DNA from: RGIG5579 sp045543495
GTDB taxonomy: Bacteria > Bacillota > Clostridia > Oscillospirales > SIG627
Assembly (NCBI GenBank): GCA_045543495.1
Contig: JAZQMO010000051.1
Location: forward strand, 1 to 30,287
DNA: 30,287 nt
Direction: 5' to 3'
In this document: positions 22,679 to 30,283 of the stretch, one piece after another
Layout of the letters: each line of letters opens with the position of its first letter
How positions within the stretch are numbered: the first letter of the stretch is position 1
The notes under the pieces: generated by a model
Told to the model about the DNA's origin: nothing
Seen by the model: the letters and a program-made list of their open reading frames with translations, nothing else
Database searches by the model: none
Program-made: the position numbers and the translations under genes

Positions 22679-23461
22679 TCACGATTCTGTTTTGGCCAAA
22701 AAGGCCTTGAGACGGGGGGACTTGGGAGCGGAGAAAAGCACCTCGGGATCGCCCTCCTCGGCAATGACACCGTCCGCCATAAATACCACCTTGTCGCTGA
22801 TCTCACGGGCAAAGGCCATTTCGTGGGTCACAATGATCATGGTGATCTTCTTTTGGGCAAGCTCTTTTAATACCTTCAAAACCTCGCCCGTCAATTCGGG
22901 ATCCAAGGCACTGGTGGGCTCGTCAAAGCAAAGCACCTTGGGGGAGAGCATCAGAGCACGGGCAATGGCCACTCGCTGCTGCTGCCCGCCCGAAAGCTCG
23001 CAGGGGTAATTGGCGGCCTTGTCCGTCAGCCCCACCTGCTCCAGAAGCTCGTCGGCGTGGGCATCGATCTCGGCCAAAATTTCCTTTTTCTTTTCCTTGT
23101 AATCCTCTCGCTCCTTGGCCAAAAGGCGGGGCGCCAAGGTGAGATTTTCCTTCACGCTGTACTGGGGGAACAAATTAAAATTCTGAAAGACAAGGCCGAA
23201 ATTGCGCCTTCTCTTGCGGATCTGCGCCTCGGTCAGATGGCTGGGATCCGATGCATTGAAAAAGCAATTCCCCTCCAAGAAAAACTCGCCCCGATCCGGC
23301 TCACACAAAAAATTGATGCAGCGCAGAAGGGTGGTCTTTCCGCTTCCCGAGGAGCCGATGATGGAAACCACCTGCCCCTTCTCCATAGAGAAGCAAATAT
23401 CCTTCAGCACCTCGGTCTTACCGAAGCTTTTGGATACGTTTTTTACCTCAAAATATGCCAT
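22679..23461 (-). CDS. Polar amino acid ABC transporter, ATP-binding protein
   Basis: A 260-residue ATPase of the GlnQ/HisP type that powers the importer with the next two genes. Walker A is GSSGSGKTT (36-44), the Q-loop is in LVFQNFNLF, the signature is LSGGQQQR, Walker B is VLCFDEPTSALD, and the switch His is in IVTHEM. A short insertion rich in Lys and Glu (KEREDYKEKKKE) lies in the helical domain and is seen in some clostridial relatives. The ATG at 23461 has AAGGAGGGG upstream, 11 bp after the permease stop. It is last in the operon and is followed by two terminators. Confidence 0.95.
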   Translation of the reverse strand: MAYFEVKNVSKSFGKTEVLKDICFSMEKGQVVSIIGSSGSGKTTLLRCINFLCEPDRGEFFLEGNCFFNASDPSHLTEAQIRKRRRNFGLVFQNFNLFPQYSVKENLTLAPRLLAKEREDYKEKKKEILAEIDAHADELLEQVGLTDKAANYPCELSGGQQQRVAIARALMLSPKVLCFDEPTSALDPELTGEVLKVLKELAQKKITMIIVTHEMAFAREISDKVVFMADGVIAEEGDPEVLFSAPKSPRLKAFLAKTES

Positions 23462-23472
23462 AATCCCCCTCC

Positions 23473-24183
23473 TTACGCCTTAAAATAAGACAGCCTTCGC
23501 TCAATGGCGCCGAAGATGAGCGTGAGCACACCCACGAAGATCAGATAGAACACGGCGGTGTAGAAAAGGGGCCAGATCATGGCACGGGTGGCCATATCCT
23601 TGGCGCACTTGATGATCTCGGGAATGGCAATGGCATTGGCCAGCGCCGTATCCTTCACCAAGGTAATGATCTCATTGGACATGGGCGGCACGATGCGCTT
23701 GATCACCTGCTTTAAGGTGATCTTGAAGAAGATCTGCACCTTGCCGAGCCCCAGCACCTGACCCGCCTCGTATTGCCCACGGGGAATGGACTCAATCCCG
23801 CCACGGAAGATCTCGGAGAAATAGCAGGCGTAATTGATCACAAAGGCAATGAGCACCGCCAAAAAGCGGCCGTGCCACAGAAGCTCCGTGGCCTTTTGGG
23901 CTCGGGTCACCTCAAGATCCAAGGCGTTGAAGATGTTGACGGCATCGCCGTCGGACAGAAGGCCGGGCAGATAATAAATCACGAAAATAAACAGCATCAG
24001 CGGGATGCCGCGGATCACCCACACAAAGATCTTGGCGGGCGCCTTGATCACCTTGAAGCGGCTCATGGTGCCGAAGGAGATCACAAGTCCCAAGGGCAGA
24101 GCGAGCGCGAGGGTGCAGCAAAACAAAAGACAGCTGATGCCAAAGCCCTCCAAAAGCTCCAGGGTTACTTTCAAAAATTCCAT
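23473..24183 (-). CDS. Polar amino acid ABC transporter, permease
   Basis: A 236-residue inner-membrane permease of the HisM/GlnP family with about five hydrophobic segments. The conserved VIRGIPLMLFIF segment follows the second membrane span, and the cytoplasmic EAA loop that contacts the ATPase is EAGQVLGLGKVQIFFKI. A single permease gene suggests a homodimeric channel. The segment around residues 75-100 (LLSDGDAVNIFNALDLEVTR) is an extracellular loop. The ribosome site (GAGG) is weak, which fits the hairpin in the preceding intercistronic gap limiting its dose. Confidence 0.94.
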   Translation of the reverse strand: MEFLKVTLELLEGFGISCLLFCCTLALALPLGLVISFGTMSRFKVIKAPAKIFVWVIRGIPLMLFIFVIYYLPGLLSDGDAVNIFNALDLEVTRAQKATELLWHGRFLAVLIAFVINYACYFSEIFRGGIESIPRGQYEAGQVLGLGKVQIFFKITLKQVIKRIVPPMSNEIITLVKDTALANAIAIPEIIKCAKDMATRAMIWPLFYTAVFYLIFVGVLTLIFGAIERRLSYFKA

Positions 24184-24210
24184 TTTAACCTCGTTTGAAC
24201 AGACAAAATT

Positions 24211-24242
24211 GCAAGGCAGGGCTCAATAGAGCCTGCCTTGCA
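24211..24242 (-). promoter_or_regulatory. Intercistronic hairpin between binding-protein and permease genes
   Basis: GCAAGGCAG and CTGCCTTGC, extended by GCTC and GAGC around AATA with one bulged G, make a long stem in the 78-bp gap. The U run after it is poor (AATTTTG), so it is more likely an mRNA-stabilising or partial attenuation element than a full terminator. Confidence 0.7.
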
Positions 24243-24261
24243 GCTTGTATGGGATCGAAAC

Positions 24262-25083
24262 TTATTTCTGATCTGCGAAATCCAGAATCACGGTGTTGGA
24301 AACGCCGTACTTCTCGGCGAGAGCCTTCATGGTGCCGTCAGCAGCCAGCTTTTCCAGCTGAGCGTTTACCTTGGCGGTCAGGTCACTGCCCTTCTTGAAG
24401 CCGATGGCGTAGAACTCCTCGGTACCGGAAACGGTCTCCACGATCTCCAGATCGGCATAGTCGCCCTTGCCCACATAAGCCTTGGCAAGCTGATCGTCAA
24501 CCACGGCGAAGTCTGCGGTCTTGAGGGTCAGGTTCTTCATGGCATCCAGCTGGCTGGTCACCTCGGACTTGATGGCGCCTTCCAATTCGTCAGCCAGGAA
24601 GGACTCACCGGCAGAGCCCTTTTCCACAGCGCCCACCTTATCGGCAAGGCTCTTGGTATCGGTAACGGTAGCGGCCAGAGCCTTGGGAGCTACGATGACC
24701 TGCTTGTTTCTCATATAGTCGTAAGAGAAATCAACCTTCTCGGCACGGGCAACGCCGTCTTTATCGGAGGTGTTGGCGGTAAAGCCGTTCCAGATGCAGC
24801 CGATGGCGCCGGAATTGAGCTCGGTGTACCTCTGCTCCCACTCAATTTCCTTGAACACTACATTGTAGCCGAGACCTGCAAAGACCTTCTCGGCAAGCTC
24901 GGTATCAAAGCCCACCAGCTTTCCGCTCTCGTCCTTGTAGTTCATGGGCTCATAAATGGTGTAAGCCACAACGATGGTTTCCTTCTCCTCCCCTGCGGTG
25001 GCAGTGGACTTTTCTTCTGCGGCGCAAGCAGCAAAGGCAAAGAGCATCAGCGCTGCCAGAACAAATGCAAGAATACGTTTCAT
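24262..25083 (-). CDS. Polar amino acid ABC transporter, substrate-binding lipoprotein
   Basis: A 273-residue family 3 solute-binding protein. Residues 1-19 are a signal peptide ending in a lipobox with Cys20 (FAAC), so it is anchored to the outer face of the membrane. The mature part shows the SBP-3 core: VGFDTELAEKVFAGLGY, WEQRYTELNSGAIGCIWNG, RAEKVDFSYDYMRNKQVIV and a C-terminal EKLAADGTMKALAEKYG. The ligand cannot be read from sequence; cystine, glutamine or another polar amino acid are possible. It is the first gene of the importer operon behind a strong promoter (25147-25175), consistent with the binding protein being made in excess. Confidence 0.95.
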   Translation of the reverse strand: MKRILAFVLAALMLFAFAACAAEEKSTATAGEEKETIVVAYTIYEPMNYKDESGKLVGFDTELAEKVFAGLGYNVVFKEIEWEQRYTELNSGAIGCIWNGFTANTSDKDGVARAEKVDFSYDYMRNKQVIVAPKALAATVTDTKSLADKVGAVEKGSAGESFLADELEGAIKSEVTSQLDAMKNLTLKTADFAVVDDQLAKAYVGKGDYADLEIVETVSGTEEFYAIGFKKGSDLTAKVNAQLEKLAADGTMKALAEKYGVSNTVILDFADQK

Positions 25084-25105
25084 TTTTTGTCTCCTTTTTT
25101 CTGTT

Positions 25106-25131
25106 GCACACTCTTTATCGATTTAGTGTGC
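25106..25131. promoter_or_regulatory. Inverted repeat in the leader of the ABC importer
   Basis: GCACACT (25106-25112) and AGTGTGC (25125-25131) are perfect 7-bp arms around 12 bases. It falls between the predicted transcript start near 25140 and the ribosome site, so it could be an operator or a leader hairpin. Confidence 0.5.
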
Positions 25132-25146
25132 TAAATTGGTAAAGCC

Positions 25147-25175
25147 ATCATAGCACCCCAAGGGCACTTTGTCAA
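25147..25175 (-). promoter_or_regulatory. Promoter of the ABC importer operon
   Basis: TTGACA (25175-25170), 17-bp spacer, TATGAT (25152-25147), reading toward the binding-protein gene. Confidence 0.85.
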
Positions 25176-25237
25176 GCCCTTTTTTGCATTTTTTTCATTT
25201 TTGAGGAAAAAATTACAAAAAGGAAGGGAAAAGGGAC

Positions 25238-25266
25238 TTGCAATCCCGAGGAAAATGGAATAAAAT
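25238..25266 (+). promoter_or_regulatory. Promoter of the zinc-peptidase-like / tex / AI-2E-family block
   Basis: TTGCAA (25238-25243), 17-bp spacer, TAAAAT (25261-25266), about 42 bp before the TTG start at 25308. Divergent from the importer promoter. Confidence 0.65.
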
Positions 25267-25307
25267 AGAATCGGAAATCTTCGTATTTATAATAAGGAGG
25301 GAAAAGC

Positions 25308-26420
25308 TTGAAGAAGCGATGTGTCCCAAGGGGACTTTTGATCTACGCTCTTTGTTCCCTCGCCTGTCTTTTGTTTCTTCTCCTGTGCCGTGGCGTGCCC
25401 GCTTTGGCAGAGAGCTGGAGCCGAGGGGGCGGCGCCTTGGTGCGCTTTCTCTTAGCCCTTCTTTCCTCGCCCTTCCCCTTCAGCCTCTTTGAGATCCTTG
25501 TTTTTCTCTTCGCCCTCTTTTGCCTGTTTCTTGTGGGCTTTTCCCTTTATTGCGGGGTGCGGCGGTGGAGAAAAGGGGCCGTGTCCCCGCTTTTAGGGCG
25601 GCTATGGGCCATCTTTTTTGCCGTGTTGCTCGGCGTTTCGGATCTGTTTTGCTTGGGCTTCGGCCCCGCTTATTTTCGCTTTTCTCTCACGGAGCAGCTG
25701 AATTTGGAGCCCGAGATCCGGGCCGAGGAGGTAATGGCCACCTTCCGTGCCCTGTCGCTTATCCTCAATGAGGCGGTGCCGAAGATCGAAAAAAATGACA
25801 AGGGGGAAACCCTGCCCCCCGCCTCCCTTTCCGAGATCGGGCGGGCGGTGAACGAGGCGGCAGATGCCTTCGGGGAAAAATACCCCTTTTATCAGAAGCG
25901 CGGCCTTCCCGCCAAGCGCTTCCTTTCCTCCCCCCTGATGACCTACACCCACATTTCAGGGGTGTACGGCTTCTTTACGGGAGAGGCCAATGTAAACACC
26001 AATTACCCCCACTTTATCGTTACGGCCACCTTGGCCCACGAGAGCTGCCACGCACGGGGGATCGCACCGGAAAACGAGTGCAATACCCTGGCCGCTTTTC
26101 TATTGATGGAAAGCCCCGACCCTTATCTTCGCTACTGCGGCGCTCTCTTTCTCTTTGACGATTTCTACGCCGCAGCAAAGAAAATTGACAAGGAAGAGGC
26201 CACCGAGATCTACAAGGGAACCGATCCTGCGGTGGCAAGGGACTTTGCCGCTTACAGTAAATTTTTCGAGCCCTATCGCCATTCCACCGCCTCCAAGGTG
26301 GCAGACAAGGCAAATTCCGCCTATTTACAATCCATGGGTCAGGAGGCGGGAACCCTCTCCTACTCCATGGTCATCTCCCTGACCGTTGGGATGATGAAAG
26401 AGCAAAACCGCATCGGATGA
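25308..26420 (+). CDS. Membrane-anchored zinc-metallopeptidase-like protein (DUF3810 type)
   Basis: A 370-residue protein with three hydrophobic segments in its first 120 residues (about 9-28, 59-83 and 96-117) and a soluble C-terminal domain. That domain has H244-E-S-C-H248, an HExxH zinc site, and E257 in PENECNTLAAFL as a likely third ligand, the arrangement of DUF3810-type proteins. No function is established for the family and I assign none beyond a putative protease. The start is TTG at 25308 with GGAGGG 6 nt upstream; no ATG in frame has a comparable site. Its stop is 21 bp before the tex start, so the two are probably co-transcribed. Confidence 0.82.
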   Translation: MKKRCVPRGLLIYALCSLACLLFLLLCRGVPALAESWSRGGGALVRFLLALLSSPFPFSLFEILVFLFALFCLFLVGFSLYCGVRRWRKGAVSPLLGRLWAIFFAVLLGVSDLFCLGFGPAYFRFSLTEQLNLEPEIRAEEVMATFRALSLILNEAVPKIEKNDKGETLPPASLSEIGRAVNEAADAFGEKYPFYQKRGLPAKRFLSSPLMTYTHISGVYGFFTGEANVNTNYPHFIVTATLAHESCHARGIAPENECNTLAAFLLMESPDPYLRYCGALFLFDDFYAAAKKIDKEEATEIYKGTDPAVARDFAAYSKFFEPYRHSTASKVADKANSAYLQSMGQEAGTLSYSMVISLTVGMMKEQNRIG

Positions 26421-26440
26421 ATCGGATGAAAGGAACAAAA

Positions 26441-28609
26441 ATGGACATTATTACAGCACTTTCCAAGGAACTCAAGCTTTCCCCCGAACGGGTGGAAAAG
26501 GTCATCGCCTTACTGGACGAGGGCAACACCGTCCCCTTTATTGCCCGCTACCGCAAGGAGGTCACGGGGGCCATGGACGATGTGACCCTGCGCAGCTTTG
26601 CCGAGCGGCTGGAGTATTTGCGTGGGCTTGAGAAGCGGCGGGAAGAGGTGCGAGGCGCCATTGAAGAGCAGGGGAAAATGACCCCCGAGCTTGCCGAGGC
26701 CTTGGAGAAGGCAGAGATTCTGGCGCAGATCGAGGATCTGTACCGCCCCTTCCGCCCCAAGAAAAAGACCCGTGCGGGCATTGCCCGTGCCAAGGGGCTG
26801 GAGCCCTTGGCCGCCCGCATCATGGCGCAGGAAAAAGAACCGTGCGAGCCCGAACAGGTGGCAGAGGAATACCTTGACGAGGAAAAGGGCGTGGCAAGCG
26901 CCGAGGAGGCTCTGAAGGGAGCCATGGACATTGTGGCGGAGGACATTTCCGACTCTGCCGAGATCCGCGGGGAATTGAGACGGATCTATGCCAAGGAGGC
27001 AAAATTCGTATCCAAGGCCGTGGATCCCGAGAATGTCAGCGTGTACGGAATGTACGCCGACTTTTCCCAAGAGGCCCGTGCCATTCCCGGTCACCGTGTT
27101 TTGGCGGCAGACCGTGGGGAGAAGGAGGGCTTTCTCAAGGTCAAGATCGAAACGGGGGATTATTTGCCCCTTCTGTATTTGGAAAACCGCCTGGTGGAGC
27201 CCAAGAGCCCTTGGGCCGCTCTGATGCGGGAGGCGCTCACCGATGCCTGGGCAAGGCTTGTGGAGCCCAGCCTTGAGAGAGAGGAGCGCACAAGGCTCAC
27301 CGATGCGGCGGGGGAGGGTGCTTTGGTGCTCTTCCGTGAAAACCTGAAAAATCTGCTTCTGACCCCGCCCCTGAAGGGGAAAACGGTGCTGGGCTTTGAC
27401 CCCGGCTACCGCACGGGCTGCAAGCTTGCGGTGGTGGATCCCACAGGCAAGGTGCTGGCCACGGGGGTGATCTATCCCACCAAGCCCCAAGAGAGGGTGG
27501 AGGAAGCGGAAAAGACCGTGCTTTCTCTGGTGCGCCGCTGGGGTGTGGATACGGTGGCCATCGGCAACGGAACCGCCTCTCGGGAAAGTGAGCTGTTCAT
27601 TGCGGGGGTCATTTCCCGCAATGATCTCAATGTAAAATACGCCATGGTCAGCGAATCGGGCGCCTCCGTATACTCCGCCTCCAAGGTAGGGGCCGAGGAA
27701 TTCCCCGATTACGATGTGACCTTGCGCAGCGCCGTTTCCATTGCACGGCGCCTGCAGGATCCCTTGGCGGAGCTTGTGAAGATCGAGCCGAGAAGCATCG
27801 GTGTGGGGCAGTATCAGCACGATCTGAAGCCCGCTCGCCTTTCGGAGGCCTTGGGGGGCGTGGTGGAAAACTGCGTGAACCGAGTGGGAGTGGATCTGAA
27901 CACCGCCTCCTATATGCTCCTGTCTTACGTGGCGGGGATCAATATGACCACCGCCAAGAATATCGTCTCCTATCGGGAGGAGACCGGCTCCTTTGCTTCC
28001 CGCTCTCAGCTGAAAAAGGTGAAGGGAATCGGAGAAAAGGCCTTTTTGCAATGCGCGGGCTTTCTCAGGATCCCCGAGGGCAAGGAGCCCTTGGATAACA
28101 CGGGGGTTCACCCCGAAAGCTACGGGGTAGCGGCTTCTCTCCTGGAAAAATTCGGCTACACCAAGAAGGATCTTGCCGCAGGAGGCCTTGCCGAGGTGGG
28201 CGAAAAGTGCCGCAAGGCGGGAATTGATTCCCTCTGCGAGGAGCTCAGCGTGGGCAAGGAGACCTTGGAGGACATTATCCGAGAGCTGGAGAAGCCCGGC
28301 CGTGACCTGAGAGACGATTTCACCCAGCCCACCCTTCGCAGTGACGTGATGGGGCTTGAGGACTTAAAGGAGGGAGAGATCCTTTCCGGCGTGGTTCGCA
28401 ATGTGTGCGATTTCGGCGCCTTTGTGGATATCGGGGTGCATCAGGACGGCTTGGTACATATTTCCAAGCTCTCCGAGCGCTTCGTTCGCCACCCCTCCGA
28501 GGCCGTCAGCGTGGGTGATCGGGTGCGGGTGCAGGTGATCGGGGTCGACCGTGAACGAAAGAAGATCAGCCTTTCTATGAAGGGCGTTTCCCAAAAGGAA
28601 GAAGAATAA
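26441..28609 (+). CDS. tex: Tex-family S1 RNA-binding transcription accessory protein
   Basis: Tex is a conserved nucleic-acid-binding protein related to eukaryotic Spt6. I use the ATG at 26441 (MDIITALSKELKL, AAAGGA upstream), giving 722 residues, the usual length, rather than an in-frame start at 26417 overlapping the previous stop. Domains in order: N-terminal helical region with PFIARYRKEVTGAMDD, YqgF/RNase H-like fold with LGFDPGYRTGCKLAVVD near residues 316-333, helix-hairpin-helix region with KVKGIGEKAFLQCAGFLRI near 520-550, and a C-terminal S1 domain from about residue 645 (GVVRNVCDFGAFVDIGVHQD). No change at key positions was noticed. Confidence 0.96.
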   Translation: MDIITALSKELKLSPERVEKVIALLDEGNTVPFIARYRKEVTGAMDDVTLRSFAERLEYLRGLEKRREEVRGAIEEQGKMTPELAEALEKAEILAQIEDLYRPFRPKKKTRAGIARAKGLEPLAARIMAQEKEPCEPEQVAEEYLDEEKGVASAEEALKGAMDIVAEDISDSAEIRGELRRIYAKEAKFVSKAVDPENVSVYGMYADFSQEARAIPGHRVLAADRGEKEGFLKVKIETGDYLPLLYLENRLVEPKSPWAALMREALTDAWARLVEPSLEREERTRLTDAAGEGALVLFRENLKNLLLTPPLKGKTVLGFDPGYRTGCKLAVVDPTGKVLATGVIYPTKPQERVEEAEKTVLSLVRRWGVDTVAIGNGTASRESELFIAGVISRNDLNVKYAMVSESGASVYSASKVGAEEFPDYDVTLRSAVSIARRLQDPLAELVKIEPRSIGVGQYQHDLKPARLSEALGGVVENCVNRVGVDLNTASYMLLSYVAGINMTTAKNIVSYREETGSFASRSQLKKVKGIGEKAFLQCAGFLRIPEGKEPLDNTGVHPESYGVAASLLEKFGYTKKDLAAGGLAEVGEKCRKAGIDSLCEELSVGKETLEDIIRELEKPGRDLRDDFTQPTLRSDVMGLEDLKEGEILSGVVRNVCDFGAFVDIGVHQDGLVHISKLSERFVRHPSEAVSVGDRVRVQVIGVDRERKKISLSMKGVSQKEEE

Positions 28610-28624
28610 GATAAGGATGAAATT

Positions 28625-29773
28625 ATGAAGAAAAAGGAACTGAAGATCGTTTTGACTTTGGGGCTGTTTATCTTTGCCCTGTATCTTTTGATCCATTACT
28701 GGCCCTTCACGGCGGAGGTCTTAAAGACCCTCGGCTCTGCCGTGACCCCCATTTTCCTCGGCGGGATCATGGCCTATATTTTCAATCTGCCTATGGCCTT
28801 TTTGGAATCGAAGTGGTTTCCCCGCTCCAAAAAGAAGTGGGTCCATGCGACGAGAAGACCCTGCTGCCTGATTTTATCGGTTCTGGCGGTGTTTGCGGTG
28901 ATCAGCCTCGTGGTAGGTCTTGTGATCCCGCAGCTGATCAGCTGTGTGAAGCTGATTTTGGAAAAGCTCCCCGCTATGATGGATGCCTTCATTGCCCTTT
29001 TGGATCGCTATCACCTTTTGAGTGACGAGGTTCTGCGCCTTCTGGATGCGGTGGATTGGAAGAGCCGTGTGGGTGAGATCGTTTCCGCTTTGACCACGGG
29101 GGTCAGCGGGGTGGTGAGCGCTTTGATCAGCACCCTGACCGAGGTGGTTTCGGGCATTGTGACGGGAGTTCTCAGCTTCATTTTTGCTCTGTATTTTCTG
29201 GCCTGCAAGGACACCCTCAAGAGCCAGTTTCTCCGCCTGACCCATCGGTATCTGCCCCAAAAGGTCACCTCCAAGGGGGAGTATTTCTTCGCCATTGTAA
29301 ATGATACCTTCCGCCGCTTTATTGTGGGGCAGTGCACCGAGGCGGTGATCCTCGGGGTGCTTTGCGGCATCGGAATGACCATTTTGCAGATTCCCTATGC
29401 GGCTATGGTCTCCGCTCTCATTGCCTTTACGGCTCTGATCCCCATTGCAGGTGCCTATATCGGTGCGGCGGTCTCCGCCTTTATGATCCTGACGGTGTCC
29501 CCCGTGAAGGCCTTGATCTTTCTTGTGTTCCTTGTGATCCTGCAACAGATCGAGGGCAATCTCATTTATCCCAAGGTGGTGGGCTCCTCCCTGCGACTCC
29601 CCGGAATTTGGGTGCTGGTGGCCATTACCATCGGCGGCGGTCTTGCGGGCGTTTGGGGTATGCTTTTGGGCGTTCCCCTGATGGCGGTGCTTTACCGCAT
29701 CGTCTCCTCCGATGTGAAAAAGGGCGAGGCCTTGGAGCAGGCAGACACGGAAGAAAAAACAAGTGAAGAGTGA
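28625..29773 (+). CDS. AI-2E family transporter
   Basis: A 382-residue integral membrane protein of the AI-2E transporter (UPF0118, PerM/YdiK) family. Members have about seven or eight membrane spans and have been linked to export or ion antiport; the substrate is unknown for most. Spans are visible at about 8-28, 33-55, 77-100, 165-195 and several more from residue 235 on. The conserved block GIWVLVAITIGGGLAGVWGMLLGVPLMAV lies near the C-terminus, described here by position (about 325-355) and its Gly-rich core. The ATG at 28625 has AAGGA upstream and is 15 bp after tex. A terminator follows at 29784. Confidence 0.92.
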   Translation: MKKKELKIVLTLGLFIFALYLLIHYWPFTAEVLKTLGSAVTPIFLGGIMAYIFNLPMAFLESKWFPRSKKKWVHATRRPCCLILSVLAVFAVISLVVGLVIPQLISCVKLILEKLPAMMDAFIALLDRYHLLSDEVLRLLDAVDWKSRVGEIVSALTTGVSGVVSALISTLTEVVSGIVTGVLSFIFALYFLACKDTLKSQFLRLTHRYLPQKVTSKGEYFFAIVNDTFRRFIVGQCTEAVILGVLCGIGMTILQIPYAAMVSALIAFTALIPIAGAYIGAAVSAFMILTVSPVKALIFLVFLVILQQIEGNLIYPKVVGSSLRLPGIWVLVAITIGGGLAGVWGMLLGVPLMAVLYRIVSSDVKKGEALEQADTEEKTSEE

Positions 29774-29783
29774 AGAGAAAAGG

Positions 29784-29816
29784 TAGGCTTTCCTGCGGGA
29801 AAGCCTATTTTGTTTT
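29784..29816 (+). terminator. Terminator of the tex / AI-2E-family block (shared palindrome family)
   Basis: TAGGCTTTCC and GGAAAGCCTA with loop TGCG, 11 bp after the stop codon, followed by TTTTGTTTTT. The stem is identical to the minus-strand terminators at 22586 and 22651; the loop differs. Confidence 0.85.
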
Positions 29817-29820
29817 TAAC

Positions 29821-29846
29821 CCACCTTTCTTTGAAAAGAAAGGTGG
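29821..29846. repeat. 12-bp perfect hairpin
   Basis: CCACCTTTCTTT and AAAGAAAGGTGG pair around GA, directly after the terminator. CAAAGAAACTTTT follows and recurs at 30000. Confidence 0.7.
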
Positions 29847-29961
29847 CAAAGAAACTTTTTGACTGAAAAGAAAAAAGCAAAAAACAGGCAAAAAAGCATT
29901 TACAAAATCAATTCCTGTTGCCCTTTTTCTTTTATCCTTCTCAAAAAGTTTTGAGGGGTGT

Positions 29962-29985
29962 GGGGGACTTTTTCAAAAGGCCCCC
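29962..29985. repeat. Hairpin of the GGGGGACTTTT module, one mismatch
   Basis: GGGGGACTTTT and AAAAGGCCCCC pair around TC with one A-G mismatch, preceded by CAAAAAGTTTTGAGGGG. This is a diverged copy of the modules at 3434 and 22547. Confidence 0.7.
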
Positions 29986-30025
29986 GCATACAAAAACAGG
30001 CAAAGAAACTTTTAGACAAATGCAA

Positions 30026-30047
30026 GACCCTTTTTGAAAAAAGGGTC
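30026..30047. repeat. 10-bp hairpin
   Basis: GACCCTTTTT and AAAAAGGGTC pair around GA; CTCCCCCAAAAACTTT follows, an inverted partial copy of the AAAGTTTTGGGGG segment. Confidence 0.65.
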
Positions 30048-30147
30048 CTGCTCCCCCAAAAACTTTCAGGGTGTAAACTTTTACGGTATAAAATATAAAT
30101 AAGCAACAGGAATTGATTTCCCGTTGCTTTTTTCTTTTGTGCAAAAC

Positions 30148-30283
30148 GGGCCGTCGAGGGGAGCGATGGGAGCGCCGCCGGGGGCGGATGAAGCGACTTG
30201 AGCGAGTGGCCGTGGTCGAAATGGAGCGAAGCGATGAGCGAGCCTTCCATTTCGGGTACCACAACAGGACCGTCGGTCCCTAC
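30148..30283 (-). repeat. Long-form palindromic element with a different inner hairpin
   Basis: Read on the minus strand it begins GTAGGGACCGACGGTCCTG and ends TCGACGGCCC, matching the outer segments of the element at 3219-3356, including GCGGCGCTCCCATCGCTCCC near the end. The inner stem is CGAAATGGA (30217-30225) with TCCATTTCG (30246-30254), unlike the GCCACGG/CCTTGGC stem of the other copy. Confidence 0.7.

Noticed and set aside
26510..28111. Minus-strand open frame of 533 codons
   Set aside because: It is antisense to tex and shows no domain or start signal; the same applies to long frames opposite aspS, gatA, serC and dxs.
28625..29773. Autoinducer-2 exporter and quorum-sensing system
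   Set aside because: The AI-2E family name is historical and most members have no shown role in AI-2 transport; no luxS or sensor gene is nearby.
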